64,000 bases of DNA from positions 1 to 64,000 of the forward strand of contig MU404072.1 in NCBI GenBank assembly GCA_022695795.1. Direction: 5' to 3'. Origin of the DNA: Biscogniauxia marginata (lineage: Eukaryota > Ascomycota > Sordariomycetes > Xylariales > Xylariaceae). Under the pieces are notes generated by a model. That model did no database searches and had not been told where the DNA came from. It saw only the letters and a list, made by a program, of their open reading frames with translations. A program made the translations under genes and the position numbers. Below are positions 11,494 through 22,354 of this stretch, one piece after another. Each line of letters opens with the position of its first letter. Positions within the stretch are counted from its first letter, which is position 1.

Positions 11494-11909
11494 GTTGCCT
11501 GCGAAATTCAAAGGACGGATAGTGAAGCATAAACCGTGAGTGATATATAGCGGTCCAGCGAATGGATTGGCGCATGCGATCAAAGTTGGTATGCTAACAG
11601 CTTGAAAATAGAGCAGAAGAAAAAGAATTCAAAAAGGACTAAATTTTTGCTACCCCTCGGTGGCTCCCTCCCGTCCCGAAGAACCCCGCGATATGTGGCT
11701 GTGCACGTTGATCAGGCTGTGCGTGTGGCTGGTTCCCATCTAGGAGATGTGGCTTAGCATAAGTCTCCTTTTTTTTTTTCTCTTATTCTGCATATCAGAC
11801 CAGGTCAGGCACTCCGTTTGACCAGGAGAAGACATAGAGATCCACACAATTAGTACACATTCCCAGCCAGCCTAATAATTCTGACCACTATATATATCAA
11901 GATCTCCAT
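11494..11909. other. rrb1 upstream region and DHAD 3' region
   Basis: Both neighbours are on the minus strand, so this 416-bp stretch carries the rrb1 promoter and leader next to the DHAD 3' end. A T-rich run lies at about 11768-11780. No gene is seen. Confidence 0.5.
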
Positions 11910-14240
11910 TCATCCCTCCCACTGGTCTGTGACGGCGCCATGACTGGCATCTCCAACCAGCCGGGCATACTTAGCTAAAGCTCCTCTTCGAACACTTGGC
12001 ACGGGCGGCTTCCATCTCTTCCTCCTCTCTTCCAGGTCTTGGCTACTAACGTCGACCATGTCAATCCGGTTCTTCACTGCGTCGATGACAACCCGGTCGC
12101 CGTCCTGAACCAAGGCAATTGGACCCCCCATTGCGGCTTCAGGGGTAACATGACCCACCTATATTGAACAGCTCGTATTAGTGAAATTTATACCACAAGA
12201 CGTACTAGGTTTACCCAAGAAGAACGATATAGAGCAGGACGAGGGCGATTCTAAATCAGAAAGCCGTCACTTACAATGAAGCCGTGGCTCGCACCGCTAT
12301 ATCTACCATCCGTTACTAGCGCGATGTTCTTAAGTCCTGCCCCGATAATAGCGGCTGAAGCCTTCAGCTGTTCTGGCATTCCAGGCCCACCCTTAGGCCC
12401 TTCGTAACGTACTATCAGCACCAGGTTTTCATCCCTAGGAATCTCGCCCCTAGATAGGGCGGTGTCGAGTTCGTGTTCCTTGTTGAATACTCGGGCCTTG
12501 CCGGTAAAGCTCAATCCTTCTTTTCCGGTGATCTTGGCCACGGCACCCGAGGGCGCGAAGTTCCCACGCAGGATACGAATATGGCCTGATTCCTTGATGG
12601 GGTTGGAGAGTGGTCGGATGATATCCTGTTCCCGTGGTAGGCTTGGCCAGTCGGCCACGTTTTCCGCGAGCGTGCGACCCGTAACGGTCGGGATGTTGCC
12701 ATTGATCACACCGGCACTGATAAGCATCTTTAGGACCGACGGGGTCCCGCCAATCTTGTACAGATCCTCCATCATGTATTTGCCACTTGGAGCCAGGTCG
12801 GCTAGATAGGGGGTCTTGTTGCTGACCCTATCTACATCGTCTAGACTCAGTGGCACTTCAGCAGTATTTGCCATTGCTAGGAAGTGCAACACGCCGTTGG
12901 TCGATCCACCTAATATCATAGTGATCACCAATGCATTCTCGAAAGATGCCTTCGTTAAGAGGTCACGTGGACGTATATCTTTCTCCATGGTTGTCTTGAT
13001 GACTTCGGCTACGCGTTCACATTCGCGGGCCTTCTCTGGGGACGAAGCAGGGTAAGATGATGACCCAGGTAGCGTCAGTCCCATTGCTTCTATAGCCGTT
13101 GCCATAGTATTCGCCGTATACACTAAATCGACAAGGGTTAGCCATAGAAACAAGGACTCTCAGAGAAAACTGATGAGGTCTACTAAATGAGATCGTCGAA
13201 AGCTTAACTTTCGGTGCTGTCAGGACACGCAGGTTCAACAACCCCCAAATTTCTTCTGTAAAAGATGAGGCCAACAGGGATGATATATGACAATTCGTGA
13301 TACTTACTTCCACCACAGGCACCTGCACCCGGACAAGCATGATGCTCGATATCTAATAGTACGTCATTTGCAGTTCGACCCTCGGCTCCAGGATTGGTTT
13401 TAGCTTGAAGACGCCCGTAAGCAAAGGCCCCGGCCGCTTCGTAGCATGTGCTAACATTGATGTCACGTTCTACAAGGCTCGAATACCCCTTGCGGATAGT
13501 ACCCCCATACTAGAAGTATTGGCGTGAGAAGATTATCAGTTACAGCTGTTTTTATCGGGAATTGCCACTGTTTCTAGTAGTCATCGTGCGCAAGGGGGAG
13601 AAAGTGGTGATACACGTGAAAGACGAGAGAAATTTGAAATTCGAAATGGCTAGCCCTAGATAATATACTTACAATCATAATAAACGGGCGGTTATGACGA
13701 GCAGCGGCCATAATGACCCCAGGCATGTTCTTATCGCAACCGGGAATTGCAATGTTCGCGTCGTGGTGCTGGGCACAAGTCACACTCTCGATGCTATCAG
13801 CAATAAGGTCGCGAGTCTGAAGAGAATATCGCATCCCTATACTAGTATTTCAGTGGGTTATCAATGGGATAATCGAGTATTAATATTGTGAACCTTCGCC
13901 TCCCATTGTGATAGCGTCCGAAACTCCCACGGCATTGTATTGCCACGCTAGCATGTTTTGCTTTTCCACGGCCCTCTTCGCGATCTTGCCCAACTCGAGG
14001 ACTGTCTCGGTCAGCTCCACTCTGATCACTTCTAATGCAACATTTTTAAGGTGAACTTACGATGTGTGCTGGGAGTATTAGGATTACCGATGGATATTAC
14101 CAATGGTGAATATTCCATGATTTCACTGTAGATCTTGACACTTACTTGCACTATGATTATCTTGATTAGCAAACGAATTACCAAGTAGTTGCCAAGTACA
14201 TAGCCCTCATTCTTTCTTGGTGGAAAAAAGAAAGGAGAAG

Positions 14241-14271
<31 letters not shown>

Positions 14272-14753
14272 CTGAACGGGAAGGCTCCTATTGATGATAT
14301 CCACTACTTAAGCCGGCTGAGGCAGAACAGAAATATCACTTACTGGATTCCCTTCCCACCAGACAGTCGCAATGCCGACATGGGGAGCATTCTTCATCAT
14401 ATACTCGTCCGGAACTCCGGCACCGTATAGCATTGCCTTAGTGGTTAAGAATGTCAGCTTGTACATACTCGAGACTTTATTATTCAAGCATCTCCAAGGG
14501 TTTTGTTATAACGGCCTTCGGATCCTATTTAACCGTGTCCAAAGTCATGGGAGGATATAATGTATAGTTCGAGATCCAAAAAAAGGTGACCACATACCTG
14601 GGCAGCTGGGAAGTCATGCTCCCTCGTGATAATATGAGACCACCTATTCAGGGGACCTCCAGGAGGTAAGCATCTGAATTGAATATATTGAGAGTCCGAC
14701 TTGGGGTCCACGATGCCTATCCCCTCATCAGCAGCTGTGTTACCACTATTCAT
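11910..14753 (-). CDS. ilv3: Dihydroxy-acid dehydratase (branched-chain amino-acid synthesis), with 5-nt and 8-nt micro-exons
   Basis: Nine-exon model on the minus strand: 14753-14598, 14436-14344, 14150-14146, 14068-14061, 14001-13894, 13836-13673, 13509-13308, 13122-12275, 12158-11910. It totals 1833 nt in phase, 610 residues, the usual length. The enzyme dehydrates 2,3-dihydroxy-isovalerate and -methylvalerate to the 2-keto acids of valine and isoleucine synthesis. All three Fe-S ligand motifs are present: [21 protein letters not shown] and [34 protein letters not shown] carries the catalytic serine region. The first motif is spelled only if the 5-nt and 8-nt exons are spliced in. The N terminus ([17 protein letters not shown]) lacks an obvious mitochondrial presequence, so this may be a second fungal DHAD paralogue rather than classical mitochondrial Ilv3; that is inference. 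Confidence 0.93.
14061..14068 (-). other. 8-nt micro-exon of DHAD
   Basis: On the minus strand CACACATC is flanked by a CCCAG acceptor and a GTAAGT donor. It completes Asn, encodes Thr and His and gives the first base of Leu. The next exon starts at 14001 after GAGACAG and continues [13 protein letters not shown]. Confidence 0.78.
14146..14150 (-). other. 5-nt micro-exon of DHAD
   Basis: On the minus strand TGCAA is flanked by an ATAG acceptor and a GTAAGT donor. It supplies the Cys codon and two bases of the Asn codon in the conserved NPCNTH motif. The 93-nt exon upstream ends exactly after the Pro codon with GTAAGT. Confidence 0.78.
14237..14270. repeat. GAA microsatellite in DHAD intron 2
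   Basis: Eleven or so GAA triplets on the plus strand (TTC on the gene strand), inside the 193-nt intron 14343-14151. On the transcript it forms a pyrimidine-rich tract 86 nt upstream of the acceptor of the 5-nt exon, where it could aid acceptor recognition. Confidence 0.85.
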
Positions 14754-16420
14754 TGTGCCGCGATTTCTCGTTATCTTGTGTATTTCCTTGTGTGGCTTTC
14801 TCTTTTGACTTCTGTCAGTTCAACATAACCGCTTCTCGCTGCGTATTCTAGTATAAGAGTATGAATATTTAAAAGTAAGTACTTATTGCTAACAATAAGA
14901 CAAACGAGACAGTAGTCAATAGTTTAAGAGAGAGGGGGGGGGAGCTATACTTGTGACGATGCAGAGGCCGATATGAGAGGGGACAAGATGCAGAAGCTAA
15001 ACAAGCTGATGATCCCCCCAGGGGAAGGGGAGGTGACATCGTGTGGAGGAGATGCGGGGGTGAGCATCTGATGTAAACTTCCATCCAACCAAAACATGAT
15101 GTTTAAATTCGGGATCAACCCGGTTCGTGCTTGAGGGCAAGACTATGTAGGCAACCTAAAGATCAAACTCTAACTAACCTAGAGGACTTCAGCCGACCAA
15201 GATGTCAAAATGGTTTGAGGACGAATGCGAAGGGACAACTCCTAACCCACCCGGGGGGCAAGTAGTTAATAGGTCTCTTTAAAAGAGCCCCAGCTTAAAG
15301 TCCCCTATTGTCTTAACCTAGGCGGACTATAGAATTTTTATTTAAATAACATCAGCTTCAACCATCGATATTTCTAAATCGCATATAGTTTATCATAAGT
15401 AATTAGTTGTGAGGTAATCTTCTATTCATATCTTATTCGCGTTTCAAATCTCCCTACATATCTAGGATAAGGAAATATTAAATGTAATAGAAGCTTTTTT
15501 TTCTGTGTGATTGTTTNNNNNNNNNNTTTTTCTTTTTCCTTAGTTAAAAACAACATATTTTTTTTTATGTTATAACATAAACAATATACTTATTATTTTT
15601 TTTTTTTTTTTTTGGGTGGGGGGGGGGGGGGGGGGGGGATGAAAAGGGGTTTTGCTTCCCGGCACATAAAGCGAGTCCTACATTACACATACGTACCTAC
15701 CGATAGATACATACAGTATAAGATATTCTGACCTAGAGTAAATTCCACAAACACATAGAAGGATGCTCTTCAATGGAATATACGTAAGGTACCTAGCTAG
15801 GATAGCTTCTAAGAAATGCCATCGCAAGAGGGGATCGCGCCCTATGGTGGCATATGAGTAAGATGAAGGAGATACCGTAAGCCCCAAGGTACAATTGATC
15901 TTTAAGCGCTGGGACTTACAATACCGGAAATTGCCTATCCAAAGACTAACCTTTCTTACAAAAACCAAATTGTGTTATAGGGAATAGGCTGTCCAAGGAA
16001 GCGTTTTAAACGCCCACTTGCTTTTTATGGATACCGAGTCACGATTTACAAGGGAGCCTCACAGCAGGAGGGAATCATGAATGGTTCTCGGGGAGCAACA
16101 CAAAACTAACAAACACACGAGACCGGAGAATTAAATTAAAGAAAAAGTTGCGCAGTTAGGCTGAGGTAGAGATGGCAATCATAGCAAAACGATGGGAGGG
16201 AATCTCTAGGTATCTGTTGAGAATTCATATCAACTTGCGAAAAAAAAAAAAAAAAAGTCTTGAGGAATAATAAGTATCTAACCAGCAAATCTTGTCGGTA
16301 TCTTATTTTCCACCCGAAACGCCATTAGGCCATGCAATTGTTCTGAAGACATTGTTCGTCCTTAGTCCACCATGACGCTTGTACTCGCTCCACCCATCGT
16401 TAGAAAGCCCGGATACCTCC
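14754..16420. other. Intergenic stretch with assembly gap
   Basis: 1.7 kb between the DHAD promoter and the lactonase-like gene's 3' end. It contains a 10-N gap and T/G homopolymer runs (15517-15638). No reading frame here resembles a protein family. Short AT-rich segments occur but there is no full AT island. Confidence 0.5.
15517..15526. other. Assembly gap (10 N)
   Basis: Ten N characters are set in T-rich sequence. Shortly after comes a run of about 18 T (15596-15613) and then a nearly pure G run to 15638. Ten is likely a placeholder length, so the true distance is unknown. Confidence 0.95.
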
Positions 16421-17617
16421 TTAGATTTCCAGGACAAACTGCGGTCCCATACTCGGGGTGCCGGAGAGCTGGGGAGCAACCAGCGACGCGCTCGGCAGGG
16501 TCGCGACGGGGGTCGGGTTCAATGTTCCCGAGTCAAGGCAGCGCTTGAAGGCAGCGAGGCCGTTGTCGCCGGCCTGGTTCGCGACGAACACGAGGCTCTG
16601 GTCATCGTCCGCGCTGAGACTGAACATCCTGGGCAGAATACCGCCGCTGGATATCGTATCGACGAAGTGTAGGCTTGCGTCACCGTTCGTGGGGGCATCG
16701 AAGACGAAGTGCGCGATGCTGTCGGTCTCATTGCCGCTCAGGCGGTTCGAGACATACACGTCCTTCTGGTTCTTGGCCACGACGAGCTCGCCGGCGGCGG
16801 CCGAGCTGGCGTTCTTAGGCGGGAAAGTGGCGCCGTAGGTGCTTTGATTCTGGAGCTTGGTAAATATGATAGTGTCGTCGGTATACTGCAGCTGGTATAG
16901 ATAGAGCTCGTTCGAGAGCTCGGAGGCTACGACGTAGTATTTCGTCTCACCGCTCGTGAGGAAGCCGCCGTGCCGGGGACCGCTGTTGGGAGGCAGGTTC
17001 GCAGCGACGGAGACTTCCCAGCGGTCCTCCTTACCGTCGAGAAGGAGAATACTGTCGCCACCAAGATCGGGGATGACGAAGTAGCGACCGGTAGGATCAA
17101 GAAGGGCCTGGTGGGGGTGATGGCTGGTCTGGCCAGGGCCAAGGGGACCAGTGTTGCTGACGTCGACATGCTTTATGTATTTGAGGCTGCCGTCTTCGGC
17201 CGAGCTGTCCCACACATCAACGGAGCCGTTGCCGTATGCGGCGCCAACCAGGCGAGTCTGGTCGGAGTTGAACTCCAGAAAGACAACACCGGGCGAACCC
17301 CAGGCGGTAGAGATGGGTCTGAGGTTGCTCGAGCCCTGGTCGAACGTGAAGAGATTGAGGTCGTTGGCATTCTCGTTCACGGCGTAGAGAAGGTTCGGCT
17401 TCTTGGTGAGTAACCAGCTAGGCGCGGATCCGGACGTCGTGTTGCCGCCCGTGATTGAGAAGGTGGTGCCGTCAAAGTCGGCAGTCAAGATCTGAGAGGG
17501 AGCACCGATCAACAGCTTGCGAGGCGCCGGCGCCTCGGTTTCCTGACGTGCCATGAGGAGCGATGGAGCTGCCGAGGCGAGGCCAAGAGAGAGAAAAGTG
17601 GTAAGTGTACGAAACAT
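16421..17617 (-). CDS. Secreted lactonase-fold seven-bladed beta-propeller protein
   Basis: A single exon of 398 residues. The N terminus (MFRTLTTFLSLGLASAAPSL) is a clear signal peptide, so the protein is secreted or cell-wall located. The rest matches the fungal lactonase (Pfam lactonase, 6-phosphogluconolactonase/carboxy-muconate cyclase-like) fold: repeated blade segments such as KPNLLYAVNENANDLNLFTF, LEFNSDQTRLVGAAYGNGSVDVWD, the histidine-rich SHHPHQALLDPTGRYFVIPDLGGD, and VFVANQAGDNGLAAFKR. The H-P-H motif and DLG segment are typical of the family. Six N-x-S/T sites fit secretion. Secreted fungal members have poorly defined substrates, and lactone hydrolysis is only a guess. The next gene upstream on the same strand is more than 1.3 kb away. 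Confidence 0.87.
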   Translation of the reverse strand: MFRTLTTFLSLGLASAAPSLLMARQETEAPAPRKLLIGAPSQILTADFDGTTFSITGGNTTSGSAPSWLLTKKPNLLYAVNENANDLNLFTFDQGSSNLRPISTAWGSPGVVFLEFNSDQTRLVGAAYGNGSVDVWDSSAEDGSLKYIKHVDVSNTGPLGPGQTSHHPHQALLDPTGRYFVIPDLGGDSILLLDGKEDRWEVSVAANLPPNSGPRHGGFLTSGETKYYVVASELSNELYLYQLQYTDDTIIFTKLQNQSTYGATFPPKNASSAAAGELVVAKNQKDVYVSNRLSGNETDSIAHFVFDAPTNGDASLHFVDTISSGGILPRMFSLSADDDQSLVFVANQAGDNGLAAFKRCLDSGTLNPTPVATLPSASLVAPQLSGTPSMGPQFVLEI

Positions 17618-18949
17618 AGTTGCCGCGGGGAGAAAGTGTTAAATAATAATATGCAAGAATAAGTATTATGCAGAAGAAAGTGCTAGTTTGCTAAGGAGAA
17701 GTTTGCTAGGGAACGGTTTGCTGAGCAATCGCAAGAATGGAACGAGGAATCGAGAGAGAGACGGCTCGATAAAACAGGCAAGATCTGCACAATATATCTA
17801 GTAGAAGTCGCGAGTGATGCTTCCTTTAGTGCTGGGCCGAACAAAGGCACCCTCGTGTCTTTGGGTCCAACAGAGTCAACTGAGAGAACCCAAGTTTATC
17901 ACAATGGGTGGCTAAAAATTGCACGAGACTGCTTTCAAGCAAACAAGAGACAAACAAGGTCTGAGACAATCACAGTGAAGGACGTTGATCTGATTCAACT
18001 GTTCTTGTTAGACTCAAATCAAATGGCTCGGGTTGGTTGGTAATGTTGGCTCACCAGGACTTGTTAATGCTCAAAAAGAACGGCTCGAGTCATGAATTGC
18101 CACAGCCCTGGTTCGACGTCGGTCTTTGCGGGTTACAAGAGAAAGAAATGCGAGAATCACCGACACGAAGACAGTCAATGGCAACACTTGTAGTTGTAGT
18201 GAACTGAGTTAGATAATCAATCTAAGAAGACGATGCTCTGCCCAGCTCCTTTTATTATCATGGCCACCCAGCCTCACAGACCTACTGCGCAGCCCCCACC
18301 TACCCAACCGATTCCTTACGATTTACCACAACGGGCATCGTTCAGGGGCACCAGTGCTTACACTAGGTAGTTGGTTGACGGAGAGAATGGGATCGACCTG
18401 GGGGCTATGCAAGTGCAGGTGGGCAAATCCGTTCAACCCCCTGTAAAGCCAGGGCCAACCAACAGTTTGCGATCCGTGTAGGAACTAACTGGGGGCTCTT
18501 CTCCTTGTGTCCAATTGTGATCCTTGCGTCACTAAAAAACAAGTTATCGTCCAATCGATTAATAGATACGAGCGTCTTCTGAAGTTGGCTGGCCAGAATC
18601 TACCCACGTGAACAGATGAGGATACCTCCAAGACGTTCGAAACGAAACAGCCATTTCCGGGCTGTTGGGTAGGGCTGAAGTGCAACCAAGGGTGATACTA
18701 TACACACAAAGAGGTATAGTTTAAGATTAAGAGGCCAATTCCATATTACATGCAACCATCATGATCCTATCCAACACGCCAAGTCCACAGGCTATGAAAC
18801 AAAACAAAACAAAAACAAAAAACATGTAACAACCAGTCGGCATAACTAAGCCCAAGAGCAAGGGAATACCCAATCCTTGGCATTTGTAGTGCCTACACAC
18901 AGCACACAATTTGGCCCCAGGTGTAACGTAGGCTGTACTTATCTATCTA
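17618..18949. other. Intergenic, no gene seen
   Basis: 1.3 kb. It holds the promoter and leader of the minus-strand lactonase-like gene on its left and the 3' region of the NAD(P)-binding gene on its right. Frames of about 60 codons are unremarkable. Confidence 0.5.
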
Positions 18950-19690
18950 TTACCAAGTGAGCGACACGATCTTATTCCAGTACTCCTGCCGCTCCCCCTG
19001 TAACAAATTCTCAAAGATCCAGCGCCCGATATCCTCGCGCGAGATTGAGTAACCGACCTCTTTCTTTTCGAGGCCCTGTTCCCAGTCCTCGATGCCCACC
19101 CGAATCTTCTTCTTCGTCTCGCCATCGACGAGCAGGCTCGGCCGCACAATCGCGTATGTCTCGCCGGCGCTCACGAGCTTCTCCTCTAGGATCCTCTTGT
19201 CGGCGTGCGCCACGCGCAGGAGGAAGCGGTAGAGGGGTGCCACGAGGACGGGAAAATCCCGCCCGGCTTTGGAGATGCCGGTCGAGCTGATAGCGACGAT
19301 ATTCGGCCGGCCGGTTGCGCCCCGGGCACGGGCCTCGCGAAGTGCCTCGAGTAGGGCGGTGATGCCGTTCTCGCAGACATGAGGGTCCTCGATGGTCAAC
19401 TTGGACATTTGGAAAACGCTGCCTATGGAGAAGAGGACGGCGTCGACGAGGCGGGTCCCGTCGGAGGAAGGGTCGACGAGGCATCTGCCAACGGCGTCGG
19501 CGTCGTGAGCGTTGCCGGGCAGAACGGTTAGGTTCGGGTGCTCGCCCGCGGGGAACTTGTCCATCAGCTTGGCCGGGTTCCGGCAGAGGGCGACGCAAAA
19601 ATGTCCGGCAGACAGTGCTTGCTTCAACGCCGAGAGGCCGCAACCCCCCGAGGCACCGAAGAATGCGATAGTCGTCATCGTAGGGGACAT
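18950..19690 (-). CDS. NAD(P)-binding (atypical SDR/NmrA-like) protein
   Basis: A single exon of 246 residues. The first strand and glycine loop (IAFFGASGGCGLSALKQAL) are the GxxGxxG dinucleotide-binding turn, followed by a basic CRNPAKL that often selects NADP. A mid-protein ISSTGIS strand and IVRPSLLVDGE fit atypical short-chain dehydrogenases of the NAD(P)H-binding/NmrA-like group. The typical catalytic Tyr-x3-Lys is not evident, so it may be a redox sensor or reductase of unknown substrate. A second in-frame ATG four codons in (19678) is an equally good start. The start region abuts an intergenic stretch without other signals. Confidence 0.83.
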   Translation of the reverse strand: MSPTMTTIAFFGASGGCGLSALKQALSAGHFCVALCRNPAKLMDKFPAGEHPNLTVLPGNAHDADAVGRCLVDPSSDGTRLVDAVLFSIGSVFQMSKLTIEDPHVCENGITALLEALREARARGATGRPNIVAISSTGISKAGRDFPVLVAPLYRFLLRVAHADKRILEEKLVSAGETYAIVRPSLLVDGETKKKIRVGIEDWEQGLEKKEVGYSISREDIGRWIFENLLQGERQEYWNKIVSLTW

Positions 19691-20894
19691 GGTGCTAGTC
19701 GAGGCGCTCGGGACTCTTTCCGCGTGCTATTGGGGATTCGAACAATGGACGTATTAACGAATAGTGAAACTCGCTTTTCTTTAATTCATCTCAAAACCGA
19801 GATATGAGGCTTCAGCACAGGTATGAGACACGGACGAGCTCGAGATTGAGCTTAGGTGAGGGAGGTATGTAGCCGCCATTTTATCATCGCCAGAACAAAA
19901 AGCCAGACGGTGTCATCTTTTTCAAGTCCACGTCATTCTCAGCTAAAAGTTGGTCACGTAGCTGCGCCGTAATGCAGGCAACCTCTTAGAGGAGATTTAG
20001 GCGATAGCATGCTGACTTTACTAGCTGAAGACTGCGAAACGGAACACTGCGCGGACAGTCTTCGTTTCGTCACGAGAAGAGAACTTGAAGCTAATGCCGC
20101 CCGTCCGGAGATCCGGGCCGGGTTGACTCACTTCTATGAGGCCACTTGATGATTTTTTTGCTATCGCATTTCAGTTAAAAGTTAAAAGGTGACTCTTTAA
20201 CTTGCTAGCAGACACGTTGCTGATGCTCACACATATGCCACCTAACCATTCGGGCCTATATTTTCTAATGGAAAGGGGACTATATTGCTAGTCGTGTCTA
20301 CAACAGGATTTATATATATATATAGGTACCTAGGTAGTTATTATATATATCGCAAGTCAACACCAACGACACGTCGTCATATTATCACATCGCTGAAAAG
20401 AGACAACACACCATAATGTTTGGACGGTATAATGCGTTTGCAGAAGGTCATAGATCTCGTACATGTTCGATTTCCCAATATATATACAGCCTCTCCCTCA
20501 CTGATCATTAAATCCCCTTTTCCTCTCGAGTTCCTAGTTGGGCGGCTGAATGACTGGTTTCAACTCGCGTGTAGTTACAAGCCAGTACCCCAGATCAGAA
20601 AAAAAGGAGCGAACAGCAGCATCTGACCCTTCATCATAAACAATTCCCGCAATAAATATCCAAGGTCGACGAACACGCCCGCATCCTACAAAATTGAAAA
20701 ACAAATCGTGGCTCCGTTATGCAAAAGTGTAGAGAAAGACTAGATAGACATGTGCCAGTCCCCATGCATGCGCAGCTAACCAGACAAATTCAACCCCAGG
20801 TTATTATTAAGCCACTTCTGAGGTATATATAGGTACTCTTTTTTACTCGGCCGCACTCGCTTCCGCCCCCGTTTGCGCGCCCCTTTGGACGGGT
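19691..20894. other. Intergenic, no gene seen
   Basis: 1.2 kb between two minus-strand genes. It includes a TA-rich run and the palindrome TACCTAGGTA at 20327-20336. No frame with coding character was found. Confidence 0.5.
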
Positions 20895-22354
20895 CTACAG
20901 CCATAGCATTCCAGCGACAGCCACAAGGGCTGCAAACGCGCTTGCGCCGAGCATGTGATCCTGCCTCACACCCTCATTGGAGTTATCTCCGGAGCTTCCG
21001 CAGACCTGCTGGAAGCCATCCGTGCATGCCGACGAAGATGATCCGGTGCCCGTGGCTCCGTCGCCGCTGGTGCCGCTGCCGCCGCCGTTCGCGTCGCCTG
21101 CCGCCTGGCCATTCGTACCGGGACCGCCGCCGCTGAGGCCGGGGATGACTTCGGCCGTACCAGAGGTCGAGCTCGACTTAGGATAGTCCTTGTCCATATC
21201 CAGACCAGTGCCGAGAAGCGACTTGAGAACGGTGCTCTTGTCAGTATCCTCTACGGTATCGTTGGTTGCCTTCGCGTCATTGTACACATAGCTCGTGCCC
21301 GAGTTGGTACCTGGCGCGCTGTCCGTCTGGTAGCATTCGATTGTCACGTCGCGTACTGCAGCGTGGTAATATCCATCCTTCTTGATAATATCGCTATCCC
21401 AGTCGATTGCGCCACCCGCCCATGAGATAGTACCCTCGCCGTTGGAAGCGGCGCCGCCGGGCCAGATAGAAAGCTGTACGCGAGCGGGAGTCTGAGGGAA
21501 ATCGTACTGATTCGACGTCGAGTTCCATGAATCCGACTTTTTCTGCGTGCGCCCCAACTTGCCATCGACGAACCACTGGATTTGGTCAGGCGTCCATCTG
21601 ATTTCGTACTCGTGCTCGTTTTCATACGTATCCGACAGGCCAGTAATGTTTGCCGAATGGGTATCTGAAGGCGTCAGAAACTAGGAAACTCTGTGCTCTG
21701 CGGCAAACCCCGCCAAACTTACAGTCGGGAATTCCCTGGAAGTAATAGTTGGTTTGGGCTGTATCTAGCTCGGTACCAACCCACTCGAAGTCGATCTCGT
21801 CCTTCACGTCACTTAGCAGGATGAAGGCCGTAACAACACCCGCATCCTTCCCAGTCTTGATCTTGGCCTTGACGTTTCCGAACCACATGTACACAGTAGA
21901 AGCCAGAACAGTTCCCACCGAGTTCTTGGGCATGGTCAGGAGGGTCGCGCCGTCATGAGCTAGGGGTGTGCCTTGGGCAACCCAGTCGGCTTTGGTGGGA
22001 TCGCCTAGATATTTAGAAACGTCGACAATGTCGTCGGTCGAGTCCATCTTCAGGGTTCTACTCGCACAGACGGGAGCCGGGACACAGGAATCCAGAGAGA
22101 AAGACATGCGCGGATCGCAGCCGCCGAGGCAGTAGGCACCGACGCCACATTGTCCATATTCTAGATGATTGCGCCGTCAGAAATAGTTTCACCTTCCGAG
22201 ACAGGGCCCAAGACACGGGGGACGCAAGCTTACGAGAACAGCATGGGGTTTCCTCGGGGCATTTCTTGGTCAAGGAGCAAGTTGCCGCGTCGGCGGCCAA
22301 GACGGTTGAGGCACTTAGGCAGGCCACCGCCAAAGCTGGCAATAGTCGAAACAT
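20895..22354 (-). CDS. Crh-type GH16 cell-wall transglycosylase, GPI-anchored, with chitin-binding-like Cys cluster
   Basis: Three exons on the minus strand: 22354-22234, 22160-21723, 21664-20895 (introns 73 and 58 nt), 442 residues. The protein starts with a signal peptide (MFRLLPALAVACLSASTVLA). Next is a small Cys-rich segment, CCSQYGQCGVGAYCLGGC, created by splicing and resembling a CBM18 chitin-binding motif. The GH16 core has the catalytic DEIDFEW (nucleophile and acid/base Glu within ExDxxE), WFVDGKLGRT and SIWPGG. The tail is Ser/Gly/Thr-rich and ends in a hydrophobic stretch (GASAFAALVAVAGMLWL) after a small-residue segment, as for a GPI signal. Crh1/Utr2 enzymes cross-link chitin to beta-glucan in the cell wall. 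Which Crh paralogue this is cannot be told from one window. Confidence 0.92.

Noticed and set aside
19725..19755. tRNA-like word GGATTCGAAC
   Set aside because: The T-loop resemblance is not backed by a 5-bp T stem, an acceptor stem or an anticodon arm at proper spacing.
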